A DNA stretch of 64,000 nucleotides. Source: Coprinellus micaceus. Its lineage: Eukaryota; Basidiomycota; Agaricomycetes; Agaricales; Psathyrellaceae. The notes beneath the pieces are model-generated. The model made no database searches. It saw only the letters and a list, made by a program, of their open reading frames with translations, and was not told the origin of the DNA. Of the stretch, positions 1-9,970 are shown in pieces; the stretch's first letter is position 1, and each line of letters opens with the position of its first letter. The stretch covers positions 4,154,001 through 4,218,000 of the forward strand of contig OX596335.1 in assembly GCA_951394405.1 (NCBI GenBank). Direction: 5' to 3'. Both the position numbers and the translations under genes were made by a program.

Positions 1-808
1 GGTGTCGAGTAGAGGGGGAAGAAGCGAGAAGAGATGCGTCGATAATATAATACGCACTAGAAGAATAATAGTAATGCTGCTTGACAGGGAGCGTGGCTTG
101 ACGCCTGTCGAAGGTCCGTGCTCGGCTTTGCCCGCGTCATCGACATCGAGGCTGCTGTGGTATTGTTGTGTGCACTCGGGCGTCTGTCCTTCTCAATTGT
201 CTTCCGAGCATCTCGAGTACAATTGTTCCGTTGTGGGTGCTGATCTGCAACTGCAACCGCCCCAAAGAGCGCTCTCGATAACACCCAGCTCGTCGGTAGT
301 CAAGGTGACTGGACAATCCCTTGGAAATCGGGGAGAAAAAGGGAATTCCATTTGTCGGGATACCGCCTTATAATACAGCTAACCCCAGGGCGCGCGTCCG
401 GAGGGAGAGGTCTCCGACTCGGTGGGGGCCAGGAACCCTCAACAGCAGTAAAGGACGCTTCTGTGTAGAACAAGGGGTCAGAGGAAGCACACAGGATTCC
501 CGCACCCAGCCGCGGTGGCAGCTCAGTACAGAAGACGGAGGCAGAGCGCGGGTTTGTTGAGTGGGAGAGGGAGCTGCCTTTCCAGCGACAAGGGTGTGTG
601 TGGCTTCCTTGAAGAGCGGAGGGATCATGACAGTCACAATTGCATTTGGGCATATGCAGCGAGAGGGGAGAGGGAGAAACGCGGGGATTCGTACTCCGCC
701 GGAAGTACGTGCTCACGTGGGCTGGATCATTGTCCCACGCGCGACTTGATGAAATGGGGCTCTGGAAATGGAATAGGGAGAGCCTTCAGTATCTGTCTGT
801 CTCCCGCC
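1..808. other. 5' flank of the G-alpha gene
   Basis: No separate gene is supported here. The frame of the G-alpha gene stays open upstream, and an in-frame ATG at 749 has a weaker context (t at -3) than the ATG at 809 (g at -3 and +4). The stretch therefore probably holds the promoter and 5' leader. Around 43-75 it is AT-rich, but I cannot assign a TATA box with confidence. Confidence 0.5.
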
Positions 809-3157
809 ATGCCCAAGCCCAAGTTCGACCATGGGCGCAGGAGGACATCCGATCCCCTCTCCGCCGCCATGCTGCCCCCCGCAAACGAGTCCCCCATCGA
901 CCGCGAGAACAGGCTCAAGGCCGAGCAGGAGGCCCGCAAGGTCTCCGAGTCCATCGACGATATGTTGCGCCAGGAGCGGAAGGACAGGATCAGGACGCGC
1001 CCAGAGGTCAACGTCCTCCTCCTCGGCCAGTCAGAGTCGGGCAAGAGCACTACTCTCAAACGTGAGTCCTCGTTACCATGTCCGTTGCGACGCACATCTA
1101 CCCCCCACAGCCATCACCCCTGCTCTCTGAGCTCTCCTCGTTCTACCCACTTCACTGCATCCTCCCCGTCATCTCTGACCCGTCTGCCCAGAATTCCAGC
1201 TTCTACACGACTCTGCCGCTTTTCACGCGGAGCGAATCGCATGGAGGGCCGTAATCTACCTAAATTTGGTGAAATCTATGAGAAGGTCAGCTCGGTCCTA
1301 GTCCTACAGCCACCGTCTTCTTACTCCGCCTTACTGTCAATTACGCTTCATTGCATTCTCCCCGATCTCAGAATTCTCGAGTCTATCGCCCCAGAGACAG
1401 ACGCCTTCGACGACCACGACGAACTCGACGGCGCAGAGGCCGATGTCGTCATCGTAAGCGCCGACGGTCGTCCCCCCTCCGCTTTCCAGGGCACCAAGAT
1501 CCCCAACTACGACCTCTACCTCCAGAAACTAGAGCCCCTCGTCGAGCTCGAGGAACGCCTCATCCGCTTACTCTCCTCCCCCGACGGCGAGGAGGAGGCC
1601 ACGCACTTTGGACCATGGGGAAACTATCTCAGTCACTTTGACGGAAGCGAGAACCAGCCCCCACTCCTTAACGGCCACCACTCCGGCGGGGCACGCCCAT
1701 CACCCACGATCGTGATACCCCAGAAGAAGCAGAGCAGCACCCCCCAGTCTAACGGCTATCGGCACAATACTCAGAAAGAGGTCGCGGTGCATAGCACGAC
1801 GAACTGGAAGAAGAATTTCGCCCTCGGGGGCAGCTCCAAGAGTCCGAAGAGCGCTCACTCCGGTGAAATCGAAGGTTGGTGGGAGGATCCCGATGACCCC
1901 GTTCATGTTATAAACGCCTGTGCCCCTGTCATGATGGAATTGTGGCGGGATCGCAATGTCAGAAAGCGCCTGAGGGAGAAGCGAATGTTTCTAGAGGAGA
2001 CTAGCGGATTGTGAGTTTTAGCACGTTCCTCCTTTGACTGTGACTAAACAGCTTTTCCAGTTATCTAAATGAGATTGCACGGATAACGGCCAAGAAGTAT
2101 ATCCCGACCAATGGTACGCGCCTCGTTCCGTCCACCTGTCCGGAATGGCACTTAATTTGCCATTTAGACGACGTCCTCAAGGCTCGACTAAAGACGATGG
2201 GGGTCAACGAGTACACGTTCATGATACGCGATGGGATGAACAGGGGCGTCGAATGGCGGATATACGACGTCGGCGGAGCACGAAACCAACGTCAAGCTTG
2301 GATACCCTACTTTGACGATAGTGGGTTCGAGCTGTTGATAGGGTGGGTATGAATTACTGATTTTCATTGCCATCTAGTCAACGCTATCATTTTCCTTGCG
2401 CCAATCTCGGCTTTCGACCAGACGCTTGCAGAGGTGCGTCGACATACCCACACCCACACCATGATTGGCACACGTCTTCTGACCGACTGACTCCGTGTTG
2501 TGTGTCCGTTTCCAGAACCCTCGCGTCAACCGGCTAGAAGACTCCCTGCAGTTATGGAAAGAGATCGTGACACACAAGCTCCTAGCCAAAGTGGACTTTG
2601 TGCTATTCCTGAACAAGATCGACCTTCTCCAGGCATGTCACGCATCCTTCTCTCTCTCTCTATTCTTGTGTCCCTCTGACCTCATACCCCGCTACCAGGC
2701 GAAGCTCGACGCAGGTGTAAGACTAAATCACTACATGCCGTACTATGGCGACAGACCAAATGACTACGATTCCGTGTCTAAATGTGAGTTTCCTACTTGG
2801 CGACGAGCTCGTGTGATACTGACTAAAGCTTGGCCCCTTATTAGACTTCCGAACCAAATTTTCGAACGTTCACAGCAACTACACTCCCAATAAGGAGCGG
2901 GAACTATACGGTGCGTTCTTGTCCTTCTCCTTCCTTTGCCCTTACGCTGACAGTCTGTCACCCTGTGATAGTCCACCTCACTGCCGTAACCGACACTCGC
3001 CGTACCAAAATCATCATCGCTGATGGTATGTCTTTTTTGCCGTTGATTCTCTCCATTCTCGTCCTTCTCGTGAGTTGCGACTGACATTTGCCTCCGTCTA
3101 CCCTTAGTGCGGGATATTATCATCAAGGCAAACTTGCGGAAAATGCGGCTGGTATAA
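809..3157 (+). CDS. Divergent heterotrimeric G protein alpha subunit with long helical-domain insertion
   Basis: This is a G-alpha family GTPase, expected to act in signalling at the plasma membrane. Eleven exons give 539 aa (family usually ~350-360): 809-1061, 1192-1285, 1372-2010, 2061-2113, 2168-2320, 2378-2433, 2516-2632, 2699-2783, 2845-2910, 2972-3025, 3108-3157. Visible motifs are the P-loop GQSESGKST (residues ~73-81), switch I LKARLKTMG with its Arg and Thr, switch II DVGGARNQRQAW, the base-specificity motif FLNKIDLL, and TAVTDT in the TCAT position. Exon 3 carries roughly 170 extra residues, acidic then Ser/Pro-rich, inside the helical domain. In switch II the catalytic Gln is Ala. 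The N-terminus lacks the usual MGxxxS myristoylation signal, and the C-terminus ends KMRLV, unlike receptor-coupling tails. Intron 7 (2633-2698) uses a GC donor. Classical G-alpha function is therefore doubtful; a constitutively GTP-bound or scaffold role is inference. Confidence 0.93.
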
Positions 3158-5403
3158 CGCGGGGTGTCCAAGCCAGTTATGCGGCGGGATTTCAGGGAAA
3201 CTTCCATGCTCCGCGCACAATATTCGGCGATTTGGCGTTCACCCCAGGCCCTCCCCGTTCGACGACGTGTGTTCCATTCACCCTCTATCCCCTCCTCCAG
3301 CGGGCGCAGCAAACCTTAAGCCCCCCCGTCCCTGAGAGCGTGTGTCACCTTTTCCGAGGCTAAATCGAGACTAGCGCCGGGGCGGTCTTAGGGATCTCCT
3401 CACGGCTGTCTGGTTTCTCCGGCTGCGAACGAACGGAAGACCTGGACCCTTCTCACTTGCTTCTCACTCACTCGTGGTCGCCTTCACGCACAGTCACCTA
3501 CCTCCCCGTCCTGCGCTTGGCGATGGCGATGGCCCGATCCTCTCGAGCGCGTTCTTGGATTTGATTCACATTTCGTCACCCCGTATCAAAGTCTGTATGT
3601 TCCGGGCGGTATGGAAGGTGGCTTATGGCCGATGTTACGTCCAGAGCGACTTCCGATCGCGTGGAGCTGACTGGGCTGGGTACACACAGCGCTCGGTTTC
3701 GCCCGCCTCTTCTTACTCATGTGTATACTGGATCTACCTCTCAGTTGTTTCTAATTTCTCCTGCAATCCCACCCATACCGTGTAGCCTGCTTCTGGCCTT
3801 TCATCTCGTTTTTCATGTTTCGTTCACTACGTCACAGCTTTTGTTCATCTGTTCGCTCTTCTTTTCCTTCCTCGGTGTTCTCGTTCCACAGTCCGCGTTT
3901 GTTTGTTTATCAATCCCAACATCTGACTCACCTCACCTCCCTATCTCGGTCTTTCATTTCATTTCAGGTAGCTGCTTCCTTTTTTTCTTGCTTCTTCGTG
4001 TGTTGTAATACCCCGATTCGCATACTATACCGTTTTTCGCTATTCGTACATATTCTAATACCCCATGCCCATGTCTCTAGTCACCGACCTCGTTCGTTTC
4101 GGGCACAGATGGTCTCGTTTTGTTTCATACCCACGTCTACATACATGTTTACGACTGTTTTATGACCTTCCCCCCACCCAAAGACTATTTTTTTTCGTTG
4201 TCGTTTATGTGTATTCTTATTCACTATTCCGTTTTCACAAGTTTCTAGCTCGTTCTACACGTTGGCTCCTTACATACATACATTACGGACCCTAGCTCTC
4301 TGCGGATTCACCAAACTCTACTTATGGCAATCAACGAGATCTCGCTCTTTCGATCCCTTCCAGCTCTTCCAGCTTCCAGACTCCACTCTTCTTCTTCTTC
4401 TTCCGGGTTGACTTAATCAAAGTATCGTCAGTTTCACGGATCTCCCCCTCTGCATAACGTTACGGTCGCAGACTCGCAGTACCCTTTGAGTCTTCCCTGT
4501 ACATACAAACACCACCTACCCGCTGCTTCTCCCTTGTATTCATCTCCCCGCATAGCATACCCATAGACCATCGATCAGACTGGTGGAAAAGGAATCAACG
4601 ATTGATACAGCCCCTGCCCGAGTCGGGGCTTGTCAGAGTCATAGGGAAGCTTCCAAACCCGAGTACCCTCGAGGGAGGGCATTGTCCGTTTACGTTCGGT
4701 GCAAGGCCCGAAGGAGAACGGGGACATAGGGAATAAGGGGGTGCTCGGAGACGAGCGACGCGTTACTCGTGGTCGCGTTTATGTGCCTGAGTACCTGCGG
4801 GCCAGCCGTGTGGGACGGGTGAGGGTGAGATAAGCGCTATGTAAGTCTGGAGGGGGAAGGGAGGCGGACCCAACGAGCGCTTACGGGTTGATTCTCCGCT
4901 AGAACGCGTTTTGATTGCGCCGGCGAGTGCTCGCTAAGGTTACCTTGGTCTTTTGACTCGTCGTTTGGCTCAGTCAGCTTGTCTCTCTGTATCTGCTAGA
5001 ATCTCTGAGGATTGGATCGGTCAGCATGAGTATTGCGACACATATGATCCTGCGCGGCTCGAAGAGTGCTGTCCAGGGTGCTACGTGGCTAAAAACCCCG
5101 GTACGGACCCTCAGTTCTCGAGTGAGCACGATTTCTCCTTTTCTTCCATAAAAAATACCCTTCCCCGTTGCCACACCCCCCTCTCACTTCAAGGCAAAAA
5201 CCCAATGGCATCTTTTGTGACCTGAACTGACCCATGATCACGTCTTGTTCTCGCCTACGCAGGTCTCCTCGGGATTCTCCGCTCGGAAGGGTTCGAGAGC
5301 GTCTGAGCCGATCGCGAGTCTGGGGCTTTCGGCCGGAGCGCGTTTGTCGCGTACGGCTTTCGCTCATACTACCACTACCACCACGTCCTCCAGCTTGAGA
5401 AAG
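3158..5403. other. Gene-poor interval, pyrimidine-rich in part
   Basis: No gene is supported. About 3780-4560 is strongly C/T-rich on the + strand and includes a short (CTT)n run near 4388-4403; such tracts are common in basidiomycete promoters and UTRs. Frames are open in places but show no recognisable domain. The segment 5246-5403 is open and in frame with the RidA start and rich in Arg/Ser/Thr. It could be an alternative 5' exon giving a mitochondrial presequence, because 'cgcctacgcag' just upstream resembles a splice acceptor. Confidence 0.5.
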
Positions 5404-6862
5404 ATGTCCACTGTGAACACCCACGAATCGCTGTCGATCGTGTCTACCCCTCGTGAGTGTGTTTCCGTTGCTTCGGTTGTTGTGTTTATGTTGCGTGCGG
5501 GTTTGCGGTATGTTGGGTTGCTGGATTCGATCGATGTGTCCTCCGCTCGTTCCTCCGCGTTAAGCCTTCGCACGGATCCCCGCCAAGGGTTCACGAGGTA
5601 CAGGGCAGACCTCCGTGTTAGGCAGCGAGACGGGGAACTAGGAACTTCCCGTCCCACCCCGAGTCAGATCGCGTACTAGCTTGGGGTAAATCTTGTCCAG
5701 ATAACCCAGACTCGGACGCGACGCCGCACGCATAACGCTTCGCGGAGCCTCTAGTTCCAATTATATGCTCTACTGAGCAGTGTACTAGGAATTTTCTATA
5801 GGGAATCAGGGCCGCCGTCCTGGTATGCCCTCACGTTGTCTTGTGCTGTGCCGTACATGGTCCCGACGTGGCGTACTTGGGGAAGGGGCTTTGGTGTCCA
5901 AGCAACGGTGCCGGCCAGTCTTCCTGGCTGCGCACGAAGGCAGATATGCATGCGGACCCGCCAAAGGAGGGCATGCGACGATGCGTTGTGTGACGTCGGC
6001 CCCAGGTCGATCTCTCCAAGTCGACACTTTGGCTGGTTCTTTCCTTTGCTATATGAAATTCTTCACCCAATTTTTCCACGTCAAGGAGGCTCCGCCGGGG
6101 GCAGTCGCGGTTTACGACTCTCTATCCAAAGCATGGGATTCCGCACTCCTCAACAGCAGTTCTTCTAATTACTTCTACGCTTCGAACGCCCTCCTTCGCG
6201 GAGCCTTTCATATTTTTTCTTTCACGATTCTCTAAACCTTTTCATTATCCCCAACGCTTCAACATACCGCTTTTGTCTCTCCTTCCAAACGGCGTCTTCG
6301 CACCTCACCATCTAAACATTGGAGCTAACGCTTCTTCCTGGTGGTCACAGAGGCACCTGCTGCCATCGGGCCCTATTCTCAGGGTATCAAGGCCGGCGAC
6401 CTCCTCTTCTGCTCTGGCTGCATCCCCCTCGACCCCGCCTCGATGCAGGTCGTCGAGGGCGGCGTCGAGGCCCAGGCTGAGCAGGCGTTCAAGAACCTCA
6501 AGGCCGTCGTCGAGGCTGGGGGCGCTGAGCTTGGCAAGGTCGTCAAGACCACTGTACGTCGTTCCCCTCCCACTGCATTTCCCTATGTACTCGGGAATTA
6601 ACGTGTGTTTCCCCGCTCTGTTTGGGGCGATTGAATGAATAGGTCTTCTTGAAGTCGATGGATGACTTTGTTGCTGTCAACGGTGTTTATGCAAAGTTCT
6701 TCGGTAACCACAAGCCCGCACGATCTGCTGTGGAGGTTGCGCGGTTGCCCAAGGACGTCCTCGTCGAAGTCGAAGCTATTGTCAGGTGCGTGGTCATCGA
6801 GTTCCCCCGCTTCGCCCGCATATTCATACCACATTGCCCTTGGTTCTACCAGCTTGAAGTAG
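5404..6862 (+). CDS. RidA / YjgF-YER057c-UK114 family protein (2-iminobutanoate/2-iminopropanoate deaminase-like)
   Basis: RidA proteins hydrolyse reactive enamine/imine intermediates released by PLP enzymes such as threonine dehydratase. Four exons (5404-5452, 6351-6553, 6643-6785, 6853-6862) give 134 aa, the normal length. Visible are [11 protein letters not shown] near the N-terminus, [10 protein letters not shown], and near the end [13 protein letters not shown], which contains the catalytic Arg. The body from 6351 on is certain. The first exon is less so: it supplies a natural VSTPQ junction, but the intron behind it is 898 nt, far longer than others in this window. The last exon codes only three residues and the stop. 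An upstream open Arg/Ser-rich extension could give a mitochondrial form, as with yeast Mmf1 versus Hmf1 (inference). Confidence 0.9.
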
Positions 6863-7097
6863 ACAGCTTTCCAGAACTGGCGGGAGAAGGGCCTTGTCAG
6901 TAGAGCGGGAGGAAGGCAATTCAACAGCACATAGAGAGGACAAGGACACGAAGCCTGTGTCTTCGGAGGGGAATTTAACCGTGTATCGTATGCAATCTTG
7001 GCTATTCCAGTCATCCGAGCGCCGAGGGAGTGTGAAAGGAAAGCTGGATATTGCACAAAGGTATCGATTAGTAGTACAACGTATTCGTATCGCGTGG

Positions 7098-8179
7098 TTA
7101 CATTTCCTCGATGACAGATTTTAGGCGTGCTTCGTCCAGGATCTCGAAGCCACTTCCTGGCGTCACCTGAAAGAGGAAAAAAGAAGAGTGGAGCAATAAG
7201 CTTCCCTCTCCCGAGGAGATTGTGAGATGTGAAGATCCTTACCTGGGCGAGTTGGACGTTGTGCTGGTCAAGCTTCTCTTCCATTACTTGCTTCAACACC
7301 CGCAAAGTGAGAATATGTGCCTCCTTCAGTGTCATTTGCTATAGAGTCCGGTATTTTAGCGCTGGGTTGTTGGGAAGGAATATGGATACGCACCTTATGC
7401 CACTTGTCCTGCAACTCGCCTTGTGCTGCCTCTGATCCTGATCCAATGGCCTTGGCCTCATATCGGATGAAAGTTCCCGATGGGTCAGTGTGGTACCTGG
7501 GATGATCATGTCAGTTCGAAGTTGTCCAAGGACGAGAACGCGCAAGAACGCCTTACAATTGGGGTCCCTTCTCATCAATGCCAGCAATTAACAACGCAAC
7601 ACCAAACGGCCGACTCATCATGGCCTCCTCGTCGTGTACACTCTCTCCGAACCTCAATGCAAGATCACAAACAGCCTGCGTCACGCTCTCGACCTTGATG
7701 TTCTCGTCGTAGGTGAACGCGTGGTTCTGCGCCGTCACTCGTGCATGGTCGATCATGGTGCGTGCGTCGGCGGTGAGCCCGGACATGGCGCAGCCAAGGT
7801 GTCGGTCGATCTCCATAATCTTCTCAATGGATGAAGACTCGAGGAGGGGTGATTGGACACGCTTCTCAACCCCGAGGACGACTCCTTCGGGGGTCTTGAT
7901 TCCGACTGTTGTTGAGCCGAGCTATAAGATGGTGAGCTATTGGGATGCTTGAGCAATATAGGATGGGTATGCACACCTTGATAGCCTCGATGGCATACTC
8001 GACTACACGCAAGGGCGTTTAATTGCCAGAACTATGACATATTGGTGTTATCGCGAACCTTGGAAGAGACGTCCCTCTGGTGAGAAGGTGTTTACACCAC
8101 GATCTATGCATGATTCATTAGTTTTGAGTTTCCCATACCTCTATACCCACATACCGTATTCTGAACGCGTCAAAAACAT
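7098..8179 (-). CDS. PUP2: 20S proteasome subunit alpha-5 (Pup2/PSMA5)
   Basis: This is an outer-ring alpha subunit of the 20S proteasome. Seven exons on the minus strand (8155-8179, 8059-8103, 7977-8002, 7557-7921, 7394-7496, 7243-7338, 7098-7166) give 242 aa, typical for alpha-5. The N-terminal signature [20 protein letters not shown] is present (residues ~8-27), followed by [20 protein letters not shown], the alpha-5 segment [32 protein letters not shown] and [19 protein letters not shown]. The first exon codes only eight residues and is fixed by the conserved [11 protein letters not shown] junction. The gene is convergent with RidA (236 bp between stops) and divergent from the IMPase gene. 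Confidence 0.96.
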
Positions 8180-8402
8180 AGTTGGAGGAGGTGTATGGGA
8201 GTATAGATGAACAGGGTCATTTAGCGGCTTGCGTGTATAGCGACGCGTGTTACGATCGTGGGAAGAAGGATCTAATCTAATCTCCATAATCACGAGATCG
8301 TGGCCTTATCTCTCGGCAGCCTTCGGCAGCGCAAATCACATATCCGACGGAGCCCCTATCTTCTCTAGCGTCATCTTCTGTTCACCATCTCCAACGACGA
8401 CC
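8180..8402. promoter_or_regulatory. Bidirectional promoter between proteasome alpha-5 and IMPase genes
   Basis: Only 223 bp separate the two divergent start codons, so both promoters and 5' leaders must share this stretch. It is pyrimidine-rich toward the IMPase start and carries a short repeated 'ctaatctaatct' near 8272-8283. I did not find the yeast proteasome element GGTGGCAAA in either orientation. Confidence 0.6.
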
Positions 8403-9748
8403 ATGGCATCTACCAAGCTCTCGAGGAGCGATTTGAGGGATATTTTGGCATTCACAACCGACCTAGCGCGTAAAGCTGGCGCTCTCATCCTCGAAGGCTC
8501 TGAAGCTATCAACTCAAGGTCCGCGTCGAACGTCGAGGAGAAGAAGAACTCCGTGGATCTAGTCACGGAGTACGACGTCCGTGTGGAGAACCTCGTCCAG
8601 TCTGAGCTCAAGGCCAAGTATCCGACGTTCCAATTGTGAGTCGGCACAATGCCCATGCCAGCGTATTCCTAATCGACGGGATCGCTCACCAACGCATCTC
8701 GATCGTAGCATCGGCGAGGAGAGCTACTCTGCTGGAAAGAGAGATTCATTGACAGACGAGCCCACTTTCTGTGTCGACCCAATTGGTGTGTTCCTGTACC
8801 TTATGGCGATGGAAAGTGTGAAAAGCTAATCAGACTGCGCGATGCCGTGTTCAGACGGGACCACTAACTTTGTGCACGGCTTCCCCTTCGCGTGTATCTC
8901 GCTTGGGCTCATCTACGAACGCAAGCCTGTGCTTGGCGTCATCTATAACCCTTCTCTTGACCATCTGGTACCGCTCATCTCCTAAGGAATACGGGGGCAC
9001 AAAATCCTGACATGAAACACTCAGTACACCGGAGTCAAGGGCCAAGGCTCGTACCTAACTCGCGGGTCTGCTGCACCGCGAAAGCTCCCTCTCTCGAGGG
9101 ACCCTAAGCCCCTCCCATCGCTCAACCAAGCCGTTATCGGTAAATATCATCCTTCAACGGGTCGCTCCTCTACCATTGACGCGAAATGCAGGCGTCGAGT
9201 GGGGTTCGGATCGCTGCGAGACCACCATCTCAGCCAAGGCGGCATCATTTGCTCGATTGGCGGGAGACCCAGAGAAGGGAGTCGCAGGCGGTCGTATGGC
9301 CCACTCTCTTCGGTCAATGGGTAGTGCCGCCTTGAACTACGCAATGGTGGCTCAAGGTGGATTAGACATGTACTGGTGAGTCTTCGGCCCTAACACATGG
9401 TTGTTCCCTTCCTGAACTATGATGGGTGTTAAGGGAAATCGGCTGCTGGCCCTGGGACGTCTGCGCTGGAATCGTCATCGCGCAAGAGGCTGGGGGGATA
9501 GTGACGGGATCTCATGAAGCTTTCGAGGCCACGAAAAACACTGATCAGTTTGGTGTGGTCACTGAAGAGATCTTGACTGGAAGGAAGTACTTAGTTGTCC
9601 GTGGAATTGGAAGCACACCGGTAAGTATTCCCCCTCAAAGGGTGTTACTGTTTTCTGACTCCGGTTTTAGGTGGAGAGTGGTCGTAAGGCCCAGAAACGG
9701 ATTATCGAAGAGTTCTACCAGACCGTAATCGACGTTGCTCCCAACTAG
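8403..9748 (+). CDS. Inositol monophosphatase family protein
   Basis: This Mg2+-dependent phosphatase most likely converts inositol-1-phosphate to inositol; related enzymes act on other sugar or adenylate phosphates. Seven exons (8403-8635, 8709-8785, 8855-8967, 9025-9139, 9192-9375, 9434-9620, 9671-9748) give 328 aa, slightly longer than the usual 270-300. Metal-binding motifs are all visible: DLVTEYD (residues ~50-56), IGEES, the signature [15 protein letters not shown], and WPWDVCAG in the C-terminal part. The intron/exon joins fall inside these motifs and restore them exactly. The start ATG at 8403 has a good context (acc/atgg). It shares a 223-bp promoter region with the proteasome gene. 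Confidence 0.94.
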
Positions 9749-9970
9749 AGGCTAGGCAGTGACTGCCAGATTGGAGGATGATCGCACAACGGACATTTCC
9801 GCAAACTATATAGATTCTGGCCCCCAGCGATACGCGCTCTGTACTATGTTGTATTCGACTACCCATGGAACACGTTTGCCCCTATTCGCGCTCACCGTGA
9901 CATCAGATCCATGTGACGTGACAAGTCGCGTCGCGATGAAGGCGTCGTCTCTTGAACCTCCTCCTCCACC

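Noticed and set aside
515..2014. A single 499-codon frame covering the left part of the G-alpha gene
   Set aside because: It reads through two introns (1062-1191, 1286-1371) and its upstream part has no domain; splicing restores KQFQLL and MRRILES.
3474..4295. Overlapping + strand frames rich in Ser/Phe/Leu
   Set aside because: Produced by the C/T-rich tract; no domain, all frames open alike.
5737..6206. 13-nt repeated word cttcgcggagcct (near 5738 and 6194) inside the RidA intron
   Set aside because: Too short to support a repeat or mobile element; likely chance.
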